The notes below the pieces were generated by a model, which saw nothing but the letters and a program-made list of their open reading frames with translations, made no database searches and was not told the origin of the DNA. Of a stretch of DNA of 6,796 nt, positions 1 to 6,365 are shown piece after piece (the stretch's first letter is position 1; the number at the start of each line of letters is the position of its first letter). A program made the position numbers and the translations under genes. This stretch comes from JAGLSB01 sp023135955 (GTDB lineage Bacteria; Bacteroidota; Bacteroidia; Bacteroidales; GCA-2748055), in NCBI GenBank assembly GCA_030673645.1, contig DAOVIO010000198.1:1-6796 (forward strand), given 5' to 3'.

Positions 1-782
1 ATTGGATCAATATCACAAAAAACAGTATCAGAAAAACCAATGAAACTTATTACCGGTGCAGCAACAACAGTAATATCTTCACTTCCAACACCTGTGCATG
101 TACCATCAATATATGTGTATGTAATGGTATGGGTTGCTGGTCCCGCTATTGTCGGATCAAAATCAGTTCCCCCTACAACTCCGGTTCCAGAGTATGTTCC
201 GCCTATCGGGATAGCATTATTAAGAACAAAAGAAGGATCATTCTCACAAACATCATCAAATGGAATAAAAGTCACCGGACAATCACAGCTAATTGTTGCT
301 TCCCAACCTGCGGCAGTCTGAGTACTGTTAGACTCAAAATAAAAGGTTAAACAATTATCAACATTGGTGGAGGTAAAAGCACCTGGTGCAGCGTCTGTAT
401 GATCAAGTTCAGCAATAAGATCAGCCGGCGCAGTTGTGGGGCCATCATATATCCGTAAGAAGTCATTGTTAGATTGTGAGGTAAAGTAATCGAAGGTAAC
501 TGTAATAGGGCTTCCATTATTAGACTTTAAAGTTATTGTATAACTTTCGTCGTTTTCATAATCTCCAACAGGCCCCCCAGAATCATAGAATAAATCAGAA
601 CAAGTTGATTCTGTACCTTCACTATCGATATAGTATGGTTGTGCTGAAGAATTATAAACGAAAAACAAAGCAAAAAGAAGCAAAAAGACAACACGTAATC
701 GAAATCCTGAAAGTATTTCGTATTTCTTATGCCTATAATTGGTCTCAAAATAGAACTGTTTTATTTTCCAAAAATTCTTCAT
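1..782 (-). CDS. Secreted surface protein with CUB-like and Ig-like domains (5' part, runs off left edge)
   Basis: Reading the minus strand from ATG at 782-780 gives 260 open codons to the window edge; an in-frame TGA lies two codons upstream (788-786), so this is the only ATG start. Residues 31-47 are a hydrophobic signal-peptide core ending NSSA before Q48, a typical Bacteroidota cleavage site, but about 30 mostly polar and basic residues precede it, which is long. Residues about 50-168 resemble a CUB domain: C61, FYDSGG (65-70), GDYENDE (73-79), the IYDG strand (111-114), STN...NCLTFYF (138-149), GW (159-160) and C166/C168. Residues about 169-260 look like an Ig/PKD-like adhesin repeat (GGTYSGTGV at 194-202, THTITYTY at 217-224, cysteines C179, C229 and C256). 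Such proteins are exported and often carry a C-terminal type IX sorting domain, which would lie outside the window. Ligand unknown. It diverges from the histidine kinase at 954. The fold assignment is by motif only. Confidence 0.85.
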   Translation of the reverse strand, partial: MKNFWKIKQFYFETNYRHKKYEILSGFRLRVVFLLLFALFFVYNSSAQPYYIDSEGTESTCSDLFYDSGGPVGDYENDESYTITLKSNNGSPITVTFDYFTSQSNNDFLRIYDGPTTAPADLIAELDHTDAAPGAFTSTNVDNCLTFYFESNSTQTAAGWEATISCDCPVTFIPFDDVCENDPSFVLNNAIPIGGTYSGTGVVGGTDFDPTIAGPATHTITYTYIDGTCTGVGSEDITVVAAPVISFIGFSDTVFCDIDP

Positions 783-953
783 TAATCAACTTTACTTACA
801 ATATTAATCATTATTATTACACATATACGTATACATTTGATGTAATGTTTCTTTTTTACAGACTAAGTTACATTAATAATGGGTGCATTTGATTAAACTT
901 TTTTAGCACCTTTACGTAATAGATGAAGATGTTTTACTTAAAAAAGGCGAAAA
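783..953. promoter_or_regulatory. Divergent intergenic region between surface protein and histidine kinase
   Basis: This 171-bp AT-rich gap must hold the promoters of both divergent genes. No full TAnnTTTG box is present on either strand. The nearest match for the kinase is TGCATTTG at 884-891, one mismatch and without a clear TTG about 20 bp upstream. A 10-bp perfect palindrome TATACGTATA sits at 824-833. The octamer ATTAATCA occurs at 781-788 and 803-810, 22 bp apart, the first copy overlapping the surface-protein start codon. In such AT-rich DNA these could be chance. Only the role as a promoter region is inferred with any confidence. Confidence 0.4.
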
Positions 954-3017
954 TTGAATAGAATTATTAAAAAAACTTTTCTGGCTTTAAGTTTGTTCCT
1001 AATTGTAATTCAATCATTTGGAGCACCAAAAGCGAGAGATGGAATTCTTGACCTTAGAAACTGGGATGGGAAAGGTATAATTACTTTAGACGGTGAATGG
1101 AAGTTTTACTGGCAGGTATTTATTTCAGACACAATATTGACTAATGGAAATGAAATTAAAAGTCCACTAATTGTTGACGTTCCTTCTTATTGGTCAGAAT
1201 ATTTTATTGATACTGAAGCTCTACCCGGAAAAGGTTATGGAAGCTATTCATTATCAATATTATTACCAACTACTATCTTAGAAGATGATCTCGCATTAGA
1301 TATCCCGATCTTTGATGATTCTTATGTGCTGTTTTTAAATGATGAAAGAGTTGCAAGGAATGGAAAGGTTGGTATAAACTCCGATCAGGCTGAACCGGGA
1401 TATAAACCGAAAATCTATATTTTCCACCCAGATTCAGAGAAAATTGAGTTAATAATTCACGTGTCTAATTATAAGCACAGAAGAGGAGGATTTTGGAAAT
1501 CAATAAGGATGGGAGGATCTGAAAGACTAATTCACCAGAAGAAAATTTACGACATAATAGTTCATATTACTATTGGTTTTATATTATCATTCTTTCTATT
1601 TTTCTTGGCATTCTTCATTTTTTACCCAAAAAATAAGTCAGCCTTATATTTTTCACTGTTTTCGTTTGGCTTATTATTAAGGATATTATCAACAGATACA
1701 TTTGCAATACAAATCTTCAGTAATCCGCCATGGGAGTGGATAATCCGACTTGAATATCTTGGAACTTTCATTGCTTTCGTATTTGGTTCCTGGTATTTTC
1801 TGAACATATATCCAGGAAAAAATATTAAAATTATAGTAAAATTGAATACGGTTGTCATAGGCCTGATTTGTCTTTTCGTAATTGTATTAGAACCGGCGTA
1901 TTTTGCCTTTACTATGTTTTATTTTCAACCAGTTATTTTACTATTTTTTACATATTATTTGATCATAAGTTTTGTTCATATTTTTAAGCGTAACGAGGCA
2001 GATGAATTTTACTTTGCTGCTTTATTAATCTTTTTAATTGCTTTAGTAAACGATATCAGGGTTTCAGCTTCTGCCCCGGGAATTTTTAACGATTACACCA
2101 TTCATTTTGCCCTGCAGGTATTTATTTTTACTCATGTATTATTAATGATTCGTTCATGGGTAAAGGCTTACAAGGAACTGGGAAAGTTAAATTTTGAAAT
2201 AGAATATTTGAATCTAAATCTTGAAGAACGCATCAAGAAGAGAACAGAAGAAAGCAATGCTGATAAAAAAGAGATTCAGAATCAGCATGAAGAAATTTCT
2301 CTTAAAAATGAGGAGTTGAGATCCAGAATTGAATTTAGTAGTAAAATACAGTCCATTATGGCCCATGACCTTAGGAGTCCTATAACAAGTTTATATCAAG
2401 TGTCAAGCTACTTATCAACTACATATGGAGATGGTGAGTTAAAGGAGACATTAGATTCTATTCGCGATTTATCGGGCTCAGCTAGTGCCTTATTGGATAA
2501 TTTGTTGTTCTGGGCAAGGAGTCAGCAGGGAGAAATTCACTATTCCCCACAATCAATAAAAATTCAGGATCTGATAAATGAGATTTTAAGTATGTATCGG
2601 GTGTCATTGAAGCAAAAATTTGTGGTGACTGACACTTTGATAACAGAGAATTTAGAAACTTTCTGTGATCCGCTTCTTTTAAAAATAGTTTTGCGGAATT
2701 TATTTTCCAACGCATTAAAATTCAGCAAAAAGAAAGGAAAGATTACTATTACAGCCTCACTGAAGAAGGATTCGGAGGACATTGTTTTAATTATTGAAGA
2801 TAAAGGTGTAGGAATTCATTCAGAAGTTTTGAAGGTATTGAATAATTCCAGCAATAAGGATGAAATTGAGATCAGTACCGGGACCTCCAATGAAAAAGGA
2901 TCTGGTCTGGGTATAAGACTTTCACAAGAATTAATTCAGATAAACAAAGGAACGATGAGAATTGAAAGTTCACTAAAAAAAGGAACTCGTGTAATAATCT
3001 ATTTACCGGGCGTTTAA
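954..3017 (+). CDS. 7TM-DISM sensor histidine kinase with periplasmic jelly-roll sensor
   Basis: This 687-residue inner-membrane kinase starts at TTG (954): an in-frame TAA lies at 939-941, no in-frame ATG is near, and TTG gives a clean signal peptide (NRIIKK, then a hydrophobic core, ending about SFGA at 21-24). Residues about 25-190 form the extracytoplasmic domain, with DGEWKFYW, VPSYW, GYGSY, FLNDERV and the VSNYKHRRGGFWKSIRMG end typical of 7TM-DISM sensors; the fold is probably a galactose-binding-like jelly roll. Seven membrane spans follow (about 201-398), then a charged coiled coil (about 402-462). The HisKA H-box is MAHDLRSPI with phosphorylated H471. The ATPase domain shows the N-box (LRNLFSNALKFS, N586), G1 (DKGVGI, 616-621) and G2 (GSGLGI, 649-654), so it looks active. 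It should sense an envelope or carbohydrate-type signal, autophosphorylate and pass phosphate to a response regulator. There is no receiver domain and no regulator gene nearby, so it is an orphan here. Family call secure; ligand unknown. Confidence 0.93.
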   Translation: MNRIIKKTFLALSLFLIVIQSFGAPKARDGILDLRNWDGKGIITLDGEWKFYWQVFISDTILTNGNEIKSPLIVDVPSYWSEYFIDTEALPGKGYGSYSLSILLPTTILEDDLALDIPIFDDSYVLFLNDERVARNGKVGINSDQAEPGYKPKIYIFHPDSEKIELIIHVSNYKHRRGGFWKSIRMGGSERLIHQKKIYDIIVHITIGFILSFFLFFLAFFIFYPKNKSALYFSLFSFGLLLRILSTDTFAIQIFSNPPWEWIIRLEYLGTFIAFVFGSWYFLNIYPGKNIKIIVKLNTVVIGLICLFVIVLEPAYFAFTMFYFQPVILLFFTYYLIISFVHIFKRNEADEFYFAALLIFLIALVNDIRVSASAPGIFNDYTIHFALQVFIFTHVLLMIRSWVKAYKELGKLNFEIEYLNLNLEERIKKRTEESNADKKEIQNQHEEISLKNEELRSRIEFSSKIQSIMAHDLRSPITSLYQVSSYLSTTYGDGELKETLDSIRDLSGSASALLDNLLFWARSQQGEIHYSPQSIKIQDLINEILSMYRVSLKQKFVVTDTLITENLETFCDPLLLKIVLRNLFSNALKFSKKKGKITITASLKKDSEDIVLIIEDKGVGIHSEVLKVLNNSSNKDEIEISTGTSNEKGSGLGIRLSQELIQINKGTMRIESSLKKGTRVIIYLPGV

Positions 3018-3052
3018 TTTGTTAAATCTTATTAGGTAATATTAACTTCGTT

Positions 3053-3145
3053 GAGCTCTTCCGGCCATGCCGGAATCGATTCCCCGTAGATTGCTGCGAT
3101 AAAACATAATTTACCTATTTATCCCTCGGTTGCTCTGCTGCGGGG
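3053..3145. repeat. GC-rich palindrome cluster, probable dispersed intergenic repeat or bidirectional terminator
   Basis: In the gap between two convergent genes, three palindromic units lie side by side: GAGCTC (3053-3058), a perfect 7-bp stem with 3-nt loop TTCCGGC-cat-GCCGGAA (3059-3075), and the 12-bp palindrome GGAATCGATTCC (3072-3083), which shares its first four bases with the stem. Further on, CGTAG-attg-CTGCG (3085-3098) can pair with one G-U, and CCCCG (3082-3086) matches CGGGG (3141-3145). The island is much richer in G and C than its surroundings. Position between the kinase and the SiaC-like gene fits a shared terminator, but no T-run follows the stem, so a decayed repeat family is at least as likely. 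Confidence 0.5.
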
Positions 3146-3178
3146 CAGTTGATTTTTGAATTAGAAGATAGCGATGGA

Positions 3179-3541
3179 TTATTTTACTTCTTCAATATGA
3201 AAAGGTATCTGTATTCTGGATTTTAGATCGTTTCCAAGTTCTTGCATTGAATCGTCATCATAATCAAAATACCAGTATATTATCACTTCTTTACCTTTGA
3301 GATATAACTCATTAAGCATAGCAAAAAAATTAGTCAAATACTTTTTTGAACCACTGTTAATATACTCAAGGTGAATGCGTACTTCAGTTTTGGGTTTAGG
3401 ATGTTCAATATACCGTGATAATTCTTTCTGAAGAGGAGAGTAGAATTCAAAAGGATCTTCATGGATGGATCTTCCTTTAATTTCGAATATTCCGTCCTTA
3501 ACATCAATACTTGGTGATGATCTTGTTCCTTCTATATGCAT
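3179..3541 (-). CDS. SiaC-like regulatory phosphoprotein (DUF1987 family)
   Basis: This 120-residue cytoplasmic protein starts at ATG 3541-3539 and has the usual family length. The family landmarks are present: HEDPFEFYSPLQKEL (27-41), the strand RIHLEYINSGSKKYL (55-69), a helix NFFAMLNELYLKG (71-83), the VIIYWYFDYDDD strand (86-97) and IPF near the end (112-114). In Pseudomonas SiaC, a threonine in the equivalent of the NSGS turn is phosphorylated by SiaB and dephosphorylated by SiaA, and the unphosphorylated form binds the diguanylate cyclase SiaD. Here the aligned residue appears to be S63, which could still be phosphorylated. No kinase, phosphatase or cyclase partner is encoded in the window. 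It lies 59 bp downstream of the RHH gene on the same strand and may share its transcript. Family membership is confident; a c-di-GMP or stress role here is inference. Confidence 0.85.
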   Translation of the reverse strand: MHIEGTRSSPSIDVKDGIFEIKGRSIHEDPFEFYSPLQKELSRYIEHPKPKTEVRIHLEYINSGSKKYLTNFFAMLNELYLKGKEVIIYWYFDYDDDSMQELGNDLKSRIQIPFHIEEVK

Positions 3542-3600
3542 ATATGATTTTTTTCGTAAAAATTATAAAATTAATAAAAGACCAAAATGAAATAGATGAA

Positions 3601-3828
3601 CTATTTTACAAAAAGATTAGGTTTCTCGAACTCGAACAAACTTGGATAATCTTCGTCAAACTTTTTCAATACTTCCGTAAGAACAGCCTCTCTCATAAAC
3701 TTAGATCTGTTTCTTACCTTATACTTTGTGCAGTAAGCTTCAATAGCCCTTAATTCTCTGGTATTCAGCAATATACTAATTTTATTATTTCTAAGTAGGT
3801 CCTTTTCTTTAGTTTTTCGGACAGTCAC
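3601..3828 (-). CDS. Small ribbon-helix-helix DNA-binding protein
   Basis: I place the start at GTG 3828-3826, giving 75 residues. A longer reading to TTG at 3906 (101 residues) is open, but its extra 26 residues look unlike this family; there is no ATG start in either case. From the GTG, residues 15-22 (NKISILLN) form the DNA-contacting strand, 23-37 helix 1 (TRELRAIEAYCTKYK), 38-42 the turn, and 42-57 helix 2 (SKFMREAVLTEVLKKF). The tail DEDYPSLFE (58-66) recurs in small RHH proteins of Bacteroidota as I know them. It probably binds DNA as a dimer and represses transcription; the operator is unknown and no toxin partner of the usual RHH-antitoxin type is adjacent. The SiaC-like gene follows 59 bp downstream. 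The fold is fairly sure, the start less so. Confidence 0.7.
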   Translation of the reverse strand: MTVRKTKEKDLLRNNKISILLNTRELRAIEAYCTKYKVRNRSKFMREAVLTEVLKKFDEDYPSLFEFEKPNLFVK

Positions 3829-3849
3829 AATTTTGATTATTGGTTTTAA

Positions 3850-3857
3850 CAAAAATA
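3850..3857 (-). promoter_or_regulatory. Possible -7 element for the RHH gene
   Basis: On the minus strand this reads TATTTTTG, a full match to the Bacteroidota -7 consensus TAnnTTTG, placed 21 bp upstream of the GTG at 3828. If used, transcription would begin at about 3845, inside the longer TTG reading, which favours the GTG start. No TTG -33 element lies at the expected distance, so support is weak. Confidence 0.3.
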
Positions 3858-4006
3858 GGGAATAATTATTCGCTGGAACCTTGAATTGGGTTCGTTGTAT
3901 TAACAAAATATGAACATTTCAGATTTGTTGAGGATGATAAAGATATGTATTAAAATCAAATAGGGAATTTACAATAGAAAATACTTTTCTGATATTTTTA
4001 CCTCAT

Positions 4007-5452
4007 TTATTTTTCATCGTATTTTATTATTTGATACAATTTTTTCGGGCGAAGAATTTTCAAAATCCAGGAATATATTAAAGCAAGGATCAATATAATT
4101 GAAAGTCCGGGCAGCCAGTTTGTAATTTTTGCATGGACCAGGAATCCGCTACCTGCCAATAATAGGGTGAATATCAATAAGCGAATCGGAAAATCGAGGG
4201 ATATTTTTATTTTAAATATTCTCACCGAGACAATTAATTGTGCCAGAGCAAAGAATGATTGAGATGAAACTGCAGCAAATGCAGAGCCTAGTGCCTTGTA
4301 TTTGGGTATTAAGATTAGATTAAGTGAAAAATTAAGGAGCACAGTAATAAGAGCTAATAAATTCAATTGTTTCAGACTTCCGTTTGCCGTGAGCAGTGTT
4401 CCAAAAATGTAAGAAATAGAAATAAAAACAAATCCATTTATAAGTACGGAAAATACTCTTGAACTGTACTCAGTATATTCATTATAGAGCAATGCAATAA
4501 TATCTTCATTATAGAAGAATGATATAATCGACAATGTTAAAGCTGGAACAATCACAATTGAAAATGATAGTCTTAACATTTCTGTAGGCGCTTGTTTTTC
4601 CTTAAGCATTCGGGAGAATATTGGCAATAGCATTCCAGCTACAAGAACTGAATACATATTTGCAGCATCAAGAATTCTAAAACTTTGCGCATAAATTCCT
4701 ACTTGTACTTTGCCATCCTCTAACATTCGTTCGAGAAAAACGGAGTCGAAACGATTAAAAAACGACATCAATAAAATAAGTATGGCAAAAGGATAACTTT
4801 GTTTAATAATTTCCCATCCGTATTTTAAAGGAAATTGCAGTCTTATTTTTCCTGAACGGATAAATACAACAATAAAAATAATTAAGGCAGCAAGTGAATA
4901 TGCCAGTGTTTGTGAATATACAAACCATTCAATTTTAAATTCAGCCCCCCCTATATTTGTCCACAATAAGAGGCTACATATTATGATAACAAGAAATCGG
5001 TCTAGAACCGACAAAAAGCTGTCGGTTCTGAAAAGATGCAAGCCGCTAATATTTGATCGCAAGTATAATATAAATGAAAGTAAAAACTGATTTATTATGA
5101 GAACCCAAAGAATGTTAAACTGGCGCTGCGAATATCCAAGGATAAATCCAATCCCCAGTACAAACAATGCATAAATAACCGATAACAAAAATTTTAGTGG
5201 AACAATCTTAGAAAGATGTTCAGTTAGCAAGCCATTATTTTGAGCAATACTGCGATTATTAAAATTCGTAATTCCGGCATCTAATAAAATATTCAAAAGA
5301 ATAGAAAGGCTCAATAATGAGAAATATAATCCATATTCCTCTGCGCCTACATTATTTTGAACGCCTCTGTCAATCCCAAACATCCAGAAAGTTTTAACAA
5401 CCAGATTAAGGAAAAATATCAGGGCAAAATTTGTAATGAATTTTCTTTTCAA
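4007..5452 (-). CDS. Oligosaccharide/polysaccharide flippase (Wzx-like, MOP superfamily)
   Basis: The 481-residue product is almost wholly hydrophobic, with about 12-14 predicted membrane helices, the normal size and shape for a PST/MOP-family lipid-linked oligosaccharide flippase. The N-terminal part is the most typical: a first helix after MKRKF, then GAEEYGLYFSLLSLS...LLDAGITN..NRSIAQN (about 36-72), matching the family's G-x-Y-G...DxG...R.iA pattern. Such proteins move undecaprenyl-linked sugar units across the inner membrane for O-antigen, capsule or exopolysaccharide assembly. The start is TTG at 5452-5450: an in-frame TAA occurs 11 codons upstream with no ATG between, and the first internal ATG (residue 24) would cut off most of the first helix. 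It stands alone on this strand, with 176 bp to the hepT gene upstream; a glycosyltransferase begins about 1.2 kb away on the other strand, consistent with a surface-glycan locus. The transported substrate cannot be read from sequence. Confidence 0.9.
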   Translation of the reverse strand: MKRKFITNFALIFFLNLVVKTFWMFGIDRGVQNNVGAEEYGLYFSLLSLSILLNILLDAGITNFNNRSIAQNNGLLTEHLSKIVPLKFLLSVIYALFVLGIGFILGYSQRQFNILWVLIINQFLLSFILYLRSNISGLHLFRTDSFLSVLDRFLVIIICSLLLWTNIGGAEFKIEWFVYSQTLAYSLAALIIFIVVFIRSGKIRLQFPLKYGWEIIKQSYPFAILILLMSFFNRFDSVFLERMLEDGKVQVGIYAQSFRILDAANMYSVLVAGMLLPIFSRMLKEKQAPTEMLRLSFSIVIVPALTLSIISFFYNEDIIALLYNEYTEYSSRVFSVLINGFVFISISYIFGTLLTANGSLKQLNLLALITVLLNFSLNLILIPKYKALGSAFAAVSSQSFFALAQLIVSVRIFKIKISLDFPIRLLIFTLLLAGSGFLVHAKITNWLPGLSIILILALIYSWILKILRPKKLYQIIKYDEK

Positions 5453-5628
5453 TGTTCCGAAAGTTAATTGTGCAATATAACTGTTTTATGGGAGATTTAT
5501 TATTATCGGAGGGGAAAGGGATTTCGAGAATATGATAATTATTAATAAATTGATTTGTATTTTGAATACATTAAGATGCATATGTCAAATTCAATGAATA
5601 GCTAACTTAATAATTAAAGCTATAATTA
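5453..5628. other. Intergenic gap between hepT and flippase
   Basis: This 176-bp AT-rich gap should contain the flippase promoter and the end of the mntA-hepT transcript. TAGCT at 5599-5603 and AGCTA at 5618-5622 form a weak inverted repeat just after hepT that might help terminate its transcript, but there is no GC-rich stem. The best -7-like string for the flippase, TAACTTTC on the minus strand (5459-5466), misses the final G and has no -33 partner. I see no gene in it. Confidence 0.35.
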
Positions 5629-5961
5629 TTATTCAATCAAAATTTCTATTTGTTTCTTTAATTTTGGGAGGTCTTTAGATATTATTCCCCAGATAATTAC
5701 GTCATCAACTTTATCATATCCATGAATAATCCAATTTCTCAGATCAACGATTCTTCTTGAATCGGAGATCTCAATATTATTTTCAATCTTTATTAACCTA
5801 TTTGTTGCTTCACCAATGATTCCTAATTCTCTCTCAACACCTCGTCTTAATAATTTATTTTCTTTATAAACAGTAAAGTCTCTTTTGTCTCCGAGGTACT
5901 CATATATTGAATCTATCGACTCTTTAATATCAAGCAAATATTTTAATGCTTCACGCTGCAT
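5629..5961 (-). CDS. hepT: HepT-like ribonuclease toxin (HEPN, DUF86)
   Basis: This 110-residue all-alpha HEPN protein carries the RX4-6HXY active site as RNWIIHGY: R75, H80 and Y82. Supporting family features are the RGVERELGIIGEATNRL helix (40-56) and the VDLRNWIIHGYDKVDD stretch (72-87). In the characterised Shewanella pair, HepT cuts RNA through the R/H pair and is neutralised when MntA attaches AMP groups to the motif tyrosine. The ATG at 5961-5959 overlaps the last 11 bases of mntA (shared stop at 5953-5951), so the two are translationally coupled. All key residues are present and length is near normal, so it looks intact. It could act as an RNase toxin, a phage-defence effector or a domesticated remnant; the family call itself is secure. 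Confidence 0.92.
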   Translation of the reverse strand: MQREALKYLLDIKESIDSIYEYLGDKRDFTVYKENKLLRRGVERELGIIGEATNRLIKIENNIEISDSRRIVDLRNWIIHGYDKVDDVIIWGIISKDLPKLKKQIEILIE

Positions 5962-6256
5962 ATAACAAAACTTTAGTTTCTTCTATGCTTTCTATAAAAT
6001 ATGGATTTGACAAAGAATTTTCAGTAAGTAAGTCGATCTTTCTTCTAAATAAATTTTCTAGTTTGTAATGTAAGTCAAAATAATTATCTGTATACTTTTC
6101 TATACTTAACTCCTTAAAAGACACAAGAATATCAATATCGCTATTTTTATTAAAATTATCAGTGCATGCAGATCCGAAAACATACATAGTCTTAACATCG
6201 AATGTTTTACAAATTTCCTGTAACAATAATATATTATCGGCAATTAATTTTTGCAT
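5951..6256 (-). CDS. mntA: MntA-like minimal nucleotidyltransferase antitoxin
   Basis: This 101-residue protein has the minimal nucleotidyltransferase signature GSX10DXD: G28-S29, ten residues, D40-I41-D42, with the third metal-binding acidic residue at D75 in RRKIDLL. The preceding strand KTMYVFG (22-28) and following DILV (42-45) complete the catalytic core. MntA-type enzymes use ATP to AMPylate the tyrosine of the HepT RX4HXY motif, blocking the toxin. The ATG at 6256-6254 is the first in the frame and sits only 7 bp from a strong -7 box, so the mRNA leader must be very short. Antitoxin precedes toxin in the operon, as is common for this family in Bacteroidota. Complete and apparently functional. 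Confidence 0.92.
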   Translation of the reverse strand: MQKLIADNILLLQEICKTFDVKTMYVFGSACTDNFNKNSDIDILVSFKELSIEKYTDNYFDLHYKLENLFRRKIDLLTENSLSNPYFIESIEETKVLLYAA

Positions 6257-6263
6257 CTCTAAA

Positions 6264-6294
6264 CAAAGATACTATTTAATCTAAATTCTATCAA
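6264..6294 (-). promoter_or_regulatory. Bacteroidota-type promoter of mntA-hepT
   Basis: On the minus strand, a -33 TTG (6294-6292) is followed after exactly 20 bp by TATCTTTG (6271-6264), a full match to the -7 consensus TAnnTTTG used by the phylum's primary sigma factor. Transcription should begin about 4-7 bp further on, near 6258-6260, leaving only a few bases before the mntA ATG at 6256. This is the clearest promoter in the window. Confidence 0.75.
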
Positions 6295-6308
6295 GTAGAA
6301 GGGAGTTT

Positions 6309-6329
6309 CCACAGGGTCAACGCTTGTGG
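6309..6329. repeat. Small inverted repeat CCACA/TGTGG
   Basis: CCACA at 6309-6313 pairs with TGTGG at 6325-6329 around an 11-base GC-containing loop. It sits 36 bp before the larger folded element at 6366-6414 and just upstream of the mntA promoter. It may be part of the same repeat unit. Weak on its own. Confidence 0.3.
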
Positions 6330-6365
6330 GCAACTACATGATTTTAATAAGACTGAAGGATTTAA

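Noticed and set aside
40..350. Two overlapping plus-strand open frames (40-321 and 129-350).
   Set aside because: They lie antisense to the CUB/Ig protein, whose minus-strand frame shows clear domain motifs; the plus-strand products have none.
781..833. Octamer repeat ATTAATCA and palindrome TATACGTATA as regulator operators.
   Set aside because: Suggestive spacing, but low-complexity AT-rich sequence makes chance likely; kept only as a note in the divergent region.
533..892. Open frames on plus (536-892) and minus (533-748) strands.
   Set aside because: Both overlap the signal peptide and CUB start of the surface protein in other frames; their sequences look like translated AT-rich DNA.
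1622..2782. Minus-strand open frames at 1622-1858, 2482-2715 and 2564-2782.
   Set aside because: All are antisense shadows within the well-supported histidine kinase.
3511..3753. Plus-strand open frame of 80 codons.
   Set aside because: Antisense to the start of the SiaC-like gene and to most of the RHH gene; no recognisable motif.
3829..3906. N-terminal extension of the RHH protein to TTG 3906.
   Set aside because: Open but unlike the family, and a -7-like box at 3850-3857 falls inside it; GTG 3828 preferred, though not proven.
3976..3990. AGAAAA-tac-TTTTCT hairpin after the flippase as a terminator.
   Set aside because: Six A-T-dominated pairs with a 3-base loop are too weak and too easily found by chance in this DNA.
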